A DNA stretch of 64,000 nucleotides from Eleginops maclovinus. Taxonomy: Eukaryota; Chordata; Actinopteri; Perciformes; Eleginopidae. The DNA is taken from contig NC_086365.1 of NCBI RefSeq assembly GCF_036324505.1, positions 3,654,655 to 3,718,654 on the forward strand, given 5' to 3'. The notes beneath the pieces were generated by a model. The model saw only the letters and a list, made by a program, of their open reading frames with translations, searched no databases and had not been told where the DNA came from. This document shows positions 50,600 through 62,757 of this stretch, piece by piece (the stretch's first letter is position 1; the number at the start of each line of letters is the position of its first letter). The translations under genes were made by a program, and so were the position numbers.

Positions 50600-52508
50600 T
50601 ACAATATCTGACATCAATTAAACTTTATTGTCCTTTTAAAAGACTTTAAATAAATGATCTTTGATTAATACTTTGCTCTTTTTGGCTCTTTATTTTTGCT
50701 GTCTGATTCTGATTCTGATAATGGAACTTGCTACAAACCTGAGGAAAAAATAAGTTGGTAAAAGTAGAGATGCTGTGAATGAAAGTAAAACTAAAATTTA
50801 AAAAAATAGCCAATAGCACACCTAAAAATGTACTATAAAAAATGTAATATTAGAAATGCTGAACTCAAGGATAAATATCACAAGAATATCTGCAGAGGTC
50901 CCTTTGATAGATTTACCACAGATTAATGATACGTGATAATTGAGATGTTAGATTCAAAGTCTAGAAATGTTCCAAAATAAGATTCAAAGAGTATGTTGTC
51001 TCTCACACCAGAGTCAAACGACCCACTTTGAACAAACCTGTACTGATTTAAAATGGATCCCCTGCTACCCAAAATGAGCTTTAGAAAGTTAAATGAGTCC
51101 ATGGTGTTCAGTCACATATTCAGACTTATTTTCTCCCTTTTCTTGCATCCAGGAGCCGTCATCACCCTGCCATGAGTCAAGAGCAATTGGAGCAGAGGGA
51201 TATTATGCACATGGTTAACTAGGTCAGCCGAGGACATACTGTAGCTGTCTAGTCAATTCACCAAAGAATTATTTCCATACTGATTGGGGTTAACAGCAGA
51301 CTCTAACACACTCACTCGCAGATTAAAACTTAACCAACACTAACTTGACGCAGCAGGGAAATCTTTTGCTTATTCTAGATTTTTAATGCTTCATAAGTTA
51401 TGAAGATTAAAGCTTGAGCTTTTAAAGGCTTATCGACATACTGTATTAGCACAACAAGGTTATTTAGCTCTTCAGCTTAGGCTGGACTGGTATCCCCCCC
51501 CCCCTCACCGTTCATCAAGGTTCAAAGGGCCCATATAACAAGTCTCTTCAATACGCCAACTTATGATAGACAAATTAACCATGGCCACCTGAGACGGAAG
51601 GGACAAGGTCAGGTCCTGGATCAATTACGTGATTCAGACTCCTTCTCTGCTCCTTTACAGCGATTTCTCACCATTAAGAAAAGATGTTTCTTATGCACTA
51701 TATTGTCATAGCAGAGGAAACCAGAATCAGGATCAGAATCGGAGCAGATTGTATTGCCGGTTATTTTTACACACACAAAGAATTTCCTTTGGTATATTTA
51801 GGTGCAAAAAAAATAAATGTAATTCTAAAAAACAATAAAGAAAAGTGAATGTGTTTAAAATAGGATATTCAACTGCTGCAAAATCCTGGGAAATATTCCA
51901 CTGAGCTAAAAACCAGTGGGCAAAACACGAACCCTGTGCCCTATCTGAAATCTAGCAAACTTTGGCTTCAGCCAAAGTCCCCGCGCTGCCACCTTTGGTC
52001 TGTCAGGCTTTATAAGTACAAGAGGGGCCAAACAGGTTGGAACAGTGTCATGCTTAGTTGACACTTTCCCTGCCCGTAAACGAAGGGTTGATGGTGCAAT
52101 TTGGAGAGGTAATGTGTGTTTATTGCAAGGAAGGAAGGAAACGATTGAATAAATGGGATATACTGTATTTTGAGTGAAAGGGAACAGAGATAGCAGAGAT
52201 TTATAACTCTCTTGGCCAGAGTCCAAGAATTAATTATTTTCCCATTGTAAAACAATAAAAAAAACGAGGAAGCATTGATTAGGACAGGTCAAAGGAGCTT
52301 GGAAATTCTGCTACTGCGGCTTTTGCAGCCATGTGTGACCCTTTATGAACTTTTGGGGCTGAGGAACCGAAAGAGGAAACGCCTCCTGCTGGGTTGCTGT
52401 TCACATCCTGTTGGTGAAAAAACACATTTGCCTCAGGTTTGACATTGAGGAAATGATGCAGAACAGGCCTCTGAATGAAGCAAAAGAAGAAATACACCAT
52501 TTACCTAC
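50600..52508. other. Intergenic, no gene recognised
   Basis: Contains a poly-C run (51,496-51,504) and one LINE-like tail (51,723-51,795). Nothing else recognised. Confidence 0.55.
51723..51795 (+). mobile_element. Retroelement 3'-end fragment (AGAATCAGAATCAG type)
   Basis: AGAATCAGGATCAGAATCGG, then TTTTTACACACACAAAGAAT, resembles the teleost repeat 'AGAATCAGAATCAGCTTTATTGGCC...ACACACAAGGAATTT'. Short and diverged. Confidence 0.4.
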
Positions 52509-52941
52509 TGTCATGATCCGTGTTTTGTATCTGTCATGTCTTTGTGTTGTGTGTTTTATTTTGAAATGTTTTCCCCTCTTGTGTCAGTCGTTAAGCTTCA
52601 CTTCCTGTCTGCGTTTCCCTCCTGCGCCTGATTGTGTCATTGTGTTCACCTGTTTCTCCTCCCCCTTCCAGCTTTCTCTCGTCTTGTGATTACCCATGTG
52701 TATTTAGTCCCTGTTTCCCTTTTGTCTGTTGTTCGGTCGTCCTCATTTCTTCCCTGATCTTGTCCATGTTACCTTCCTGTTCCTGTCGACTTCATGTCTG
52801 AAGCTAAGTTATTCATGTCCTGTGTTCCCCTTGATTCGTGATTTCATCAACAGCTTTTGAATAAAGCTCGCTTTTGTTTTTGACCCTTACCTGCTTCCCC
52901 TTGATTTACTGCACTTGGGTCAAGTTTCCCCAACCCTGACA
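52509..52941 (+). mobile_element. Solo LTR (433 bp) of an LTR retrotransposon
   Basis: Starts TGTCATGATCCGTG, ends CCCAACCCTGACA (TG...CA), and is flanked by a perfect 5-bp duplication CCTAC (52,504-52,508 and 52,942-52,946). An AATAAA (52,860-52,865) lies about 75 bp before the 3' end, fixing a plus orientation. A 5-bp duplication fits Ty3/gypsy or BEL-type elements. The body is pyrimidine-rich and non-coding. Confidence 0.75.
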
Positions 52942-52946
52942 CCTAC

Positions 52947-54950
52947 TAAATAACACCTGATGTGACGCCCCTATCGTCGGAGAAAACTGTAAATGATTTC
53001 ACAATTCTCTGGTTTAACGTTGATTTGGTTCAATCTCTCAGAATGAATCAAATAAACTGACGTTGACTGTTGGTAGAAGACAGGATACTTTAGCCTTATG
53101 TGCTAAAGTCTGATATTTGTTGACCCATCCATAGGACCTCATCACAATACTTCCTGCATTGCTCGAACAACAGTTAGAATTACTATAAAGGCTTTGACAA
53201 TTAAATGTTTAAACATGCACTGCAGGCGACTGATGGTTCCCTGCAGGCACAGCGTTGGCAACCCGTGCTCTAGTTTTTCTAGTCTCCAGCAGACAATCCA
53301 AAGTCATGGTCGACCCTGCGTTAATATTCAGCACAACATCAGCATGTTTGCTGATGAGCTTAACATTAATGTTTAAGCTGCTGCTGTGAGATAAATTATT
53401 TCACAAAGCAGCTCTGATTTTCGCTGCCCTCCATGGCTTCCATTTTAGGATCAAGCCTGGAACATCAAACAGGTTATGGCCTGTTTTCTGATTAACCACG
53501 GCAGCCATGCTCTACAACCAGAACTGTGACACAACACCCAGGGCCCTGCACAGTTCCATGGATGTAGACATAACAAGGACGCAGCAGGTCATCAATTATT
53601 CCCTCTATGGCATCCTTTATGTCAAACTGAAGGGTACAAACTATGAAATGGCTATTGCGAACGCATTCTTTTGCCAGGTACAGTTTGGACAGGTTGGCAG
53701 CCAGACCTTGAAATCAATCATCATGGTTGAGTGAGGAAGGGAAGTTAATTCCAGTCAAGGCACAAGTGGTAAAGCCTGCAGAAGGACTCACAGTGAGCTA
53801 CAAATTGTCAGAGAGGTTTGTGGCCTCACACCTTGGATTATTTTGCAATTTTTAAATTCAGTCCCAAATGTTCAGCAGCAATATGTTGACAAAGCTCTAC
53901 TTCCCCGTCACACTGGCTGTTGGTAAAAGCAATACAAAAGAAAAAAAAAAAAACTGGAAATAGCTTTTCATTCAGATGGACATCTGGGCTCAGAGGCATT
54001 ATTAACAATCCGCAAGGTCCCTCTTGATTTATTTTGCTCCTCTATCCCCTACTCTCCCTCCTCTGCGTCTATCCTCTATCTCCAATATCCTCTCCTCTGT
54101 CTCCACTCCTGTGTCGGAGCCACCTCTTCGGTTGTGCCCTCAAGCACAGTCACAAATTGACATGCTGAATTCTCAACTGGGACCTTAAACCCCAGGGATC
54201 AAGCGTGCAGACAAAGCTCTTTTATATCCTCTCCCTTTGCAAATTGTTTATGTTCATCACATAGTGCACTAGGTAGATTCTGGCACAAAGGACCAATGTC
54301 CCGCATCTCAAATCTGCTACCGGGCTGCAAAACAACAACAACTGTGGTTATATAATTTAAGTATATTCAGAACAAGCTCAAATGATAAGCACTACTACAA
54401 CATATTTATTGCTTGTTTTTGCTATTTCTTAAGATGCAACCATGAGGAAAAAAGACATGCAACTGGCCTAATGATAAAACATGATAGTATAGTTTAGGCC
54501 TCATATCCATGCATCTATTTTAACCATTAGGTGTATTGGTATCATTATCAGCTGCCTGCCACTATTACACTGCTGCCAGCACTACATTATTTATATGCTT
54601 TTGAGGGTGATGATTTATTCAAATGAAGGGACAGCTCGGAAACAGAGGAAACACGATGGTAAAAACAATCAGTCAGTTTTATGCTTCAGTTTGTTGCCGG
54701 ATGATGGATGCAGGAAAGCATTTGGATTAAATGCAACAATGATCGCTGTTCATCCTTGAATAAAGGTGTCTGAATCAAACCCAGTGACACATATAGAGCT
54801 AGAAGTACATTAGCATTAGTTGTACACACACACTGACTTCTTCTGAGAGGTACGACTGGGACTACCATGTAGATTCTGTCAAACCTACACCTACAGTCAC
54901 ACACTGGCTCTGTCTTTTCAGGTCAGCTCAGCAGAGAGCACTCTGCGATA
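52947..54950. other. Intergenic, no gene recognised
   Basis: Includes a 14-bp A run (53,940-53,953) and pyrimidine-rich DNA around 54,040-54,120. No exon or repeat family recognised. Confidence 0.55.
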
Positions 54951-55200
54951 ATGAGCTGCTCCACTTTCATGACAGATGGAAAATGTGCAGCACGCAGTAC
55001 TCCTCCCTTCCCTTTTCCACTCCGCTTCGTCCGACCCGCCCGACTATCTACCTGTCGGCTGCATCGCTGGCCCAGCCACGCCGTCGTATCAAATGATCGG
55101 GACAAGTCGACGGGGAGGAGGAGCCGCTTGGAGTTGAGGCAGTGGAAAAACTGCCTCAACGTCCTCATCAATATTGCAGCCTTACCTGGTGAAAGCTAAC
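54951..55200. other. CpG-dense pocket with hairpin, unknown function
   Basis: About 14 CpGs fall within ~115 bp (55,022-55,136) in otherwise CpG-poor DNA. The plus strand has an acceptor-like TCTGTCTTTTCAG ending at 54,921 and a donor-like CCTG|GTGAAA near 55,190, with an open frame of 82 codons from 54,951, but the peptide has no recognised homology. A perfect 11-bp stem (55,133-55,143 with 55,150-55,160, 6-nt loop) lies within. Could be an orphan CpG island, an exon of an unknown transcript, or a piece of a mobile element. Confidence 0.3.
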
Positions 55201-56165
55201 ACCGGCCAACATATTCCATCATGTCATTGGAAGAGAGGATCAGATGCCTTGGCTTGACATGCCAACATTGTTAACCGTACAAATGGTGACGCAAAGCTCA
55301 CTTCATTATTCATGGCTTTCTTTAAAAAGGCGGAGGAGAAGTTTGAAGGGATTGGAAAGCAGAGGATGTTCAAGAGTCCAATTATCAACAAGTAGGTCAT
55401 GTTTGCTCTCGGCTGAAAAACTTTGAAGCAGGGGGAAAAAACGTGAACTTGAGCTCCTCCTGGTGCAACAGGCAGGCAAGATTGACGCATATTTGCCAGG
55501 TCTTCAGGTGTAAACCAAAGTGCAATGAATTCTGATGTACTGTGATAGATACACAGACACTAGGAGATCAAAATCTAATTCACTTCATCACCATGAGATT
55601 AGGCCCTTTTTAGTAAGAACCAGTATTGGGCGGAAGTGTGATATAATGATGCGTTCCAATCAAATTTTAAACATCTTGTTTTTAGCACAAACTCTTGATA
55701 ATTTCACAGCAATATAACATTTCCATGCCGGAGGGAATGTTTAAATTCTTAATATTAGCTCTAAGAATCTTGCAATACATAATTTAAATGTCTGGCGCCA
55801 AGAACTGAATACAAATATTTAAATAAAGACATGAAAAATGTATTTCCCTAATGAATGGAAATATGTGTTTTCATGCAGATTACTACGATAGATGACAATT
55901 ACAACTTAAAAATATAACTTTCAGAATTGGTGAGGATTGACACGTTTGAAATTATTTTAGGGTATTTGGAAATGTAAATCCAAACCACCGTCCTTCATAG
56001 GGTCAAAACTATTCTCACCATCAAATTCGTGCTTAAATAACCACATAATACATATCTTCTGGTATTAAGATGCTCCTCTGATCTCTGGTCACTGGAATTA
56101 CCGGCTGATGTTATTGGTCAGTGAGAGAGTTTTGTCGTCCCTGCAGACTGTGTGTGTGGGTGTGT

Positions 56166-56215
<50 letters not shown>

Positions 56216-59010
56216 GGGGGGGTAACATGGTAACATGGTCTGGCTGAGGTCAGGGATGGTGCACATTTAATCTACTCTGTTTTCCAGGCCACTCCAAGGA
56301 CTTTGACACATTGCTTCTGTTTCTATTATTCACAAGCGGTCAGAGACTTTCAAGTCTGTGCATGACCATGTGTGTGCGTGGTTGCATTTTATTTGCAGCT
56401 AAAATATCTACGCTGTTGCATAATCACACAGTTTGTACTGCACACTAACTTACACAGACACACTCTGTGCTCCCACTCCAGTTGCACAACCTCTGAATTT
56501 TAGGGATAGAATGGCCTGGTTTCATAAGCAGTCTGTTGCCTACTGGCAGCTTTGCTGTCAGATGAGGTCACTACTTGAGGCGGGCCACAAGCACAACCGG
56601 GACATAACACTGGACACATCAGTAAGAACCCACTGAGTGTGAATGAGAATGACGGCCTGGGGCGAGCACAGCACTGTAGGGGAGGTGGTATCCTGTCCGG
56701 GGAGGTTGTCGGGCATTTGTATTGTTTCTGTTTTGAGTCGTGTTACCTTGCTGGTGGTGCAGTGATGCATTCAAGTACACAGGGAACAGAGGAGTTGAAA
56801 GATGCTTGCGTGTCGGTGTGTGCGTGCTGGCTGGTATTACTATCAGCTCCGTGCCAGGGTTGGGTGAATGGCCTCGCTGCTATCTCTGGAGCACAGCTTG
56901 TTTACCCGGATGAAAACAATTCAAAACTCAACGCCAGCCAATTGCAAAGAGGACATTTGCCTATTGACGCTGGAAATCACACTGGATATGAATACACTTG
57001 AACAATGCCAGTGATATTCATTTTGCGGTTGTTTATTTGCCTGCTTACACAAACACTAATAACATCCAGACACTGATGCCTCTTTTAAATTGATCCCCTT
57101 TGTTGCAGAAGAGATCCACTTCTGCCTTTCTGAGAACTTCTTTGTGTGTGTGATCAGGGGATGGGAAGCTGCCCTGTCAGCTGAACCACTTATTGTGACA
57201 TCAGTACCAGGACATGTTCCGGCTCTTTCCATGAAAGTAAAGACTCAATTTGATGTCGATATTCAACATGTCCCTGAAGAAGACTTCTGCTAATACTGCA
57301 GGGGAGTAGAGCACTCAAATCGTTTTATCCAGTAGCTAAAGCTTCTTTAAATCCCTCCAAACATGATTTTTTTGACCAATAGGAGAATAGTTAATATGAT
57401 GCGAGTAAAACACCACTCCATCCAATAGTAGAGCACCTCAGTTGTTTACCCAAATCTCCGAAATCCCTCCTGAATGTTTATTCAGCCAATGCGGTGGCAG
57501 CTGCCGTGGCTCACAAGGACAAATGTCTGCCTGGGGGGCTATGGAAATGTTATGCTGCATAAGGCTGTGCCATTGCATGCGTGACCATTACATCATGGCC
57601 AGTCCCTGACCGGTTTGCAGCACACACCCTCACGTGACCCCCTGTCTACAACTCAGGAGCGCCGCCGCTCTGATCTGATCATGACTTTTGCAGTAAGCCG
57701 ACTCCCCGCTGGCATCCTGCTGTGTGTCTTAATCCCTCTGCGTCTATTGTTGATTGGAGGAAGTGAGCACTGAGTGTGATATGAGAATACATGCAAGTGC
57801 AATTTCACCTGTGTTAGTGTGTCTCTTTAGGTAACATTTAGCTGATCTTCTCTCCGATTTTAGATTGTTTTCTATGTCACCTCTTTAACCTCTAGCATCC
57901 CCACCCCCACTCCACTCTGCACCCCGCCAAAGCCGCTTTGAGCTTTTGCTCTGACATCATCATAGTCATCATCAGTGGGCATGGGCCAGACCACTAGGTG
58001 AGTAACAGGGGGGAGACTATGCACAAATCAGAGCACTTTAGGCTGGCTTTTTCACAAGAGAGAGTCTGAAACCCACCTGAAGAAGGCGAATGGTAATTCA
58101 CAGCTCGGGGAACTCTGTGTCACAGTCCTCGTATAAACAGCTGATGCTTCAAGAGGCTAAAAGTATACTAACATCCCTTGGGTGAAGGAAGAATGCTCCA
58201 AAAATCTCCACATCAGCAGAATGGAAGTGCCAATCTGCCCATGGCTCACTCTTTATCTTTTTGTTCTGAGTTGTTGTAAGACGAGGTCATGATCTGTGGA
58301 TCTGTGCTGACATGCATTAGAGCCAAGCTAACAGGAGATGAACAAGAAAGAGAGAGAGTGTCAAAAATAAAAAAGGGATAAAGTATTTACGTGTCTGTGA
58401 CAGTGTGTTGATGCTCTCAGCCCTCATGGCAAGACAGACAGTGGAAGTTTCCATCTGCTCTGAAGAGCCATCCTTTGTTTAGTTGCTAATATGACCGAGG
58501 TGTCACAGTGACTCCTGTTTGAAGATCACTGATGTGATATAACACAGGCATCTCTTGACTCCATTAATAGGACTGCAATTTCACAAATGGCTGCCCCAGG
58601 CTTCTTAATCCAACTGTGACATTTTAAGAAGGAACTGTACAACAGACTCACGTGTAATTTACAGATATTATTCTCAGCGTTAGTTTGAGCTGAAACTGAT
58701 TCCACAGGTTGTGAAAGCAGCATGTCAGCAGGAGCAGCGGCTTTAGTATACAGAGGATGTGCTCAGGCAAAGTATTGCTTGTAGTTGATCCTAATTCTGG
58801 CAGCGCTCAGAGCCCAACACACAATAAGAGAGAAGAAAATAGACATAAGCCCGGGGATTTGGGCAAATGTTTTGCTTCAACTAGAACCTTTGTTGCATGT
58901 CATCCCCCTTTATCTCTGTCCCCAGGTTTCCTGTCTGCATATTATTCTATGATCTTATGAAGGCAAAACTGTTTAAAATAAGGAAAATAAAAGTCTTCGG
59001 AGGTAATATA
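55201..59010. other. Intergenic, no gene recognised
   Basis: Holds a GT array with poly-G end (about 56,168-56,222), a 12-bp tandem GTAACATGG-type doublet after it, and scattered short ORFs without family resemblance. Confidence 0.55.
56168..56222 (+). repeat. (GT)n microsatellite ending in poly-G
   Basis: About 23 GT units followed by ten G. An imperfect GT stretch precedes it from 56,150. Confidence 0.95.
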
Positions 59011-59209
59011 CAGTGGGGCAAAAAAGTATTTAGTCAGCCACCAATTGTGCAAGTTCTCCCATTTAAAAAGATGAGAGAGGCCTGTAATTTTTATCATAGG
59101 TATACCTCAACTATGAGAGACAGAATGAGAAAAAGAAATCCAGAAATCACATTGTAGGATTTTTAATGAATTAATTGGTAAATTCCTCGGTAAAATAAGT
59201 ATTTGGTCA
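59011..59209 (+). repeat. Left terminal inverted repeat of Tc1 element (IR/DR)
   Basis: Outer repeat at the tip and inner repeat near 59,198-59,209. Pairs with 60,414-60,615. Confidence 0.9.
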
Positions 59210-59375
59210 CCTACAAACAAGCAAGACTTCTGGCTCTCACAGACCTGTAACTTCTTCTTTAAGAGGCTCCTCTGTCCTCCACTCGTTACCTGTATTAATG
59301 GCACCTTTTTGAACTCGTTATCAGTATAAAAGACACCTGTCCACAACCTCAAACAGTCATACTCCAAACTCCACT

Positions 59376-60398
59376 ATGGCCAAGACCAAAGAGCTGTCAA
59401 AGGAGACCAGAGACAAAATTCTAGACCTGCACCAGGCTGGGAAAACTGAATCAGCAATAGGTAAGCAGCTTGGCATGAAGAAATCAACTGTGGGAGCAAT
59501 TATTAGAAAATAGAAGACATACAAGACCACTGCTAATCTCCCTCGATCTGGGGCTCCACGCAAGATCTCACCCCGTGGGGTCAAAATGATCACAAGAACG
59601 GTGAGCAAAAATCCCAGAACCACACGGGGGGACCTAGTGAATGACCTGCAGAGAGCTGGGACCAAAGTAACAGAGGCTACCATCGGTAACACACTACGCC
59701 GCCAGGGACTTAAATCCTGCAGTTCCAGACGTGTCCCCCTGCTTAAGCCAGTACATGTCCAGGCCTGTCTGAAGTTTGCTAGAGGGCATTTGGATGATCC
59801 AGAAGAGGATTGGGAGAATGTCATATGGTCAGATGAATCCAAAATAGAACTTTTCGGTAAAAACTCAACTCGTCGTGTTTGGAGGAAAAAGAATGCAGAG
59901 TTGCATCCAAAGAACACCATACCTACTGTGAAGCATGGGGGTGGAAACATCATGCTTTGGGGCTGTTTTTCTGCAAAGGGACCAGGACGACTGATCCGTG
60001 TAAAGGAAAGAATGAATGGGGCCATGTATCGTGAGATTTTGAGTGAAAACCTCCTTCCATCAGCAAGGGCACTGAAGATGAAGCGTGGCTGGGTCTTTCA
60101 GCATGACAATGATCCCAAACACACCGCCAGGGCAACGAAGGAGTGGCTTCGTAAGAAGCATTTCAAGGTCCTGGAGTGGCCTAGCCAGTCTCCAGATCTC
60201 AACCCCATAGAAAATCTTTGGAGGGAGTTGAAAGTCCGTTTTGCCCAGCGACAGCCCCAAAACATCACTGCTTTAGAGGAGATCTGCATGGAGGAATGGG
60301 CCAAAATACCAGCAACAGTGTGTGAAAACCTTGTGAAGACTTACAGAAAACGTTTGACCTCTGTCATTGCCAACAAAGGGTATATAACAAAGTATTGA
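59376..60398 (+). pseudogene. Tc1-like transposase, one nonsense codon
   Basis: A DD34E cut-and-paste transposase of 340 codons from ATG 59,376 to TGA 60,396-60,398, the usual Tc1 length. The N-terminal helix-turn-helix (about 1-45, [20 protein letters not shown]) is followed by an in-frame TAG at codon 46 (59,511-59,513); there is no frameshift. The second DNA-binding segment spans about 71-125. The catalytic domain has D153 (IWSDES), the glycine-rich [13 protein letters not shown] (about 186-198), D244 ([10 protein letters not shown]) and E279 (NPIENLW) with 34 residues between the last two, matching Sleeping Beauty numbering. The longest remaining frame starts at Met71 (59,586) and lacks the first DNA-binding helix-turn-helix, so it is unlikely to be active alone. 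The stop could be a real mutation or a sequencing or allelic difference. Confidence 0.95.
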
Positions 60399-60413
60399 GA
60401 TGAACTTTTGTTA

Positions 60414-60615
60414 TTGACCAAATACTTATTTTCCACAATCATTTGAAAATTAATTCTTTAAAAATCCTACAATGTGATTTCCTGGATTTTTTTTTCTCAT
60501 TCTGTCTCTCATAGTTGAGGTATACCTATGATAAAAAATTACAGGCCTCTCTCATCTTTTTAAATGGGAGAACTTGCACAATGGGTGGCTGACTAAATAC
60601 TTTTTTGCCCCACTG
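60414..60615 (-). repeat. Right terminal inverted repeat of Tc1 element (IR/DR)
   Basis: Complement of the left arm. The inner repeat TGACCAAATACTT is at its start; the tip ends GCCCCACTG. Confidence 0.9.
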
Positions 60616-60867
60616 TATGCCATAGAAAAGCAGAAAGTCCTCACACATGACATGAGGATCAATTAATTGAGGTCCAGATAAAACCTTATGCTTGTTGAAT
60701 CTTAAAACTAAATGTTTCATCACATTATATAGTTAAAAAACGATCAAATTATGATAAATTATTATAATTTCACTTCTCGTGATTGTAACGTCATAGCTTG
60801 GTGTCAAAAAGTAAAAGAAAACTAAAAAGTTAAATTGGTTATTAAATTACAAATTGAATTTGGGATA

Positions 60868-61064
60868 CAGATGTGGAAAAAATTAAGAGACCTCTCAGCA
60901 TTATCATTTTCTCTTGTTTTATTATTTAGTCTTTGAGTTAAATTATTTATTGTATTCCATGAACTACTGATCATTTTTCTCTGTGATGGAATTCAACCGA
61001 CACTGGAATGGCTGCCTTCCACGTAGAGATTGAGATTTAAGAAACATTCGGAGTGGATTTTTCC
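60868..61064 (-). mobile_element. Tc1/mariner-type MITE, copy 5
   Basis: Reverse orientation. The left edge CAGATGTGGAAAAAATTAAG follows TA (60,866-60,867). The body includes TTATCATTTTCTCTTGTTTT and GACACTGGAATGGCTGCC. The right end (CATTCGGAGTGGATTTTTCC) is degraded, so the boundary is approximate. Confidence 0.75.
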
Positions 61065-62757
61065 ATGTTAATTTTAAGGTGATAATTGAAATAAAAAATA
61101 CAAATTATTCAGTAAAAAAGGATAAATGCAACATTGTCATTGAAATATGTAATGGAAAAGGAACATTATATTGTATATAATTATATTATAACAGTAGTGT
61201 TTTTATTTTACCTTCCATTTAAATTCATCCTTAAACGCTTGCATTAAGAAGAAACATTGTGAGAAAAGTTGTGAATTGCATACATTTTTCCTGAGTTTGT
61301 CTGTTTGGTGCATGGAAAATCAGACAAATTGTTTCAAAATATTTGCAAAAACCACTTGAAGAAGTATGGCAGGGCAAACATGACGTGGAATGATCACCAT
61401 GAATGCAGGTGTTCTCAAACACTCACGTATACAACAGCTGCTAAAGACCCAAACACACCACTGAAACACAGCCACGTTTTCACTCCCTCTTTCAGTCTTG
61501 ACCTCAACAGATAGGAACCGATAAACAAGAGGCTCCAAGTTTCCACTGCACAGACACATTCTCACACCAACAACTGAGCATATCACAAATAATCCAAGTG
61601 CTTTCACTAACACACGGCAGGGTAGCACTCGTGCTTATGTCTATGTGAGTTTCCAAAAAGTGTGTATTCTGAAAAGCCACATGGAAACTATTTCTCTTAC
61701 AAGGAGCTAAAAGCCTTAAATGAAGGTGACACATCCGCAAACACACCAGCAGACAAATATACACACACATTTGACATTGTAGCCTTACATTAGCACCTGA
61801 TTTATCAAAGGAAATGGAAACACACACAAGCTAAACTAAGTGGACCCGGACAGCTTTTTTTTAGCTGGCTGAAATCCCCTTCCTCAAGCTGTTAGGACTA
61901 CTTGTTGAAGGACTTTCCAGGTTGTCCAACACTGACTGACATAAGGTTTCATTAGCAGATCATGTGGATGGATGACTCACATTCTTGCTAGGACACCCTG
62001 GCATGATATCACTACAGCTGGGAAGCCCCGCTCTGGAAGCCCCTAAACCTCCACAGAACTTCCCCCGGCCGCTTGACGTTCGCACCCCATTCCAGAGCAC
62101 TAAGCTGGCACTGAGACTGGGCAGCTAAATATAGCCTGCCAAGACGCCACACTGGTCCTGATGACACATGTCTCCATGGAAACCTGAGATGACAGGTTGT
62201 TGGAAGGGTCAGAGGTCGGATCTTAAGAGAATCATGTGACTTCAGGGATATGGAGGTGTGTAGGAAGAAAGGGGCACTTAGTCAGAAACCGCAGCAGCGA
62301 CAATGGAACCCCCCCTTCTGAGAGAGAGACAGAGAGCAGGCTTTCTCTCTGTCCGTCTCTGCCTTCCACCATCACTAACTCGGAAATATAAATATGCCCT
62401 TTGCAGTTGAGCTAAAGTCATTATGTCATTAAGCCAGCGGGGACTTTCAGTTGGACATTTTGAGTTATTTACAATCCAATATAGAGGCCATACTGTCTTC
62501 TCCTCACTGGATTTAACAATAACTTTTCTTTCTTAACACATGAAGGAATATGAAATGTTCCTTTTGGAAAGCACATAATGGATTTATCATATCAAGAGAG
62601 CAATAGAGAGCACGTGTGCTCAGGCCACTTCCAAGCTAACTTTAACTATTATAAGTATCCTTAAGGCTCAATCATTAAAACCTTTTCCAACCTGGTGTGG
62701 TCAAGTGAGTAAATCGCATGACAGTGTTGAGGAGAGTCATGATGTAGGATGGATCTT
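61065..62757. other. Intergenic, no feature recognised
   Basis: AT-rich to mixed composition, no gene or repeat family recognised. Confidence 0.55.

Larger units (their letters stand above)
59011..60615 (+). mobile_element. Near-complete Tc1-like transposon (1,605 bp)
   Basis: Begins CAGTGGGGCAAAAAAGTATT and ends with its complement (...TTTTTTGCCCCACTG), flanked by TA on each side (59,009-59,010 and 60,616-60,617). The terminal inverted repeats are about 200 bp. Each holds an outer and an inner direct repeat (AAGTATTTAGTCA near the tip, AAGTATTTGGTCA near 59,198-59,209 and mirrored at 60,414), the IR/DR arrangement of Sleeping Beauty-type Tc1 elements. The two arms differ at only a few positions over the outer ~160 bp, suggesting recent insertion. 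Confidence 0.95.

Noticed and set aside
59357..60025. 222-codon minus-strand frame opposite the Tc1 transposase
   Set aside because: Antisense shadow of the conserved transposase coding sequence, with no homology of its own.
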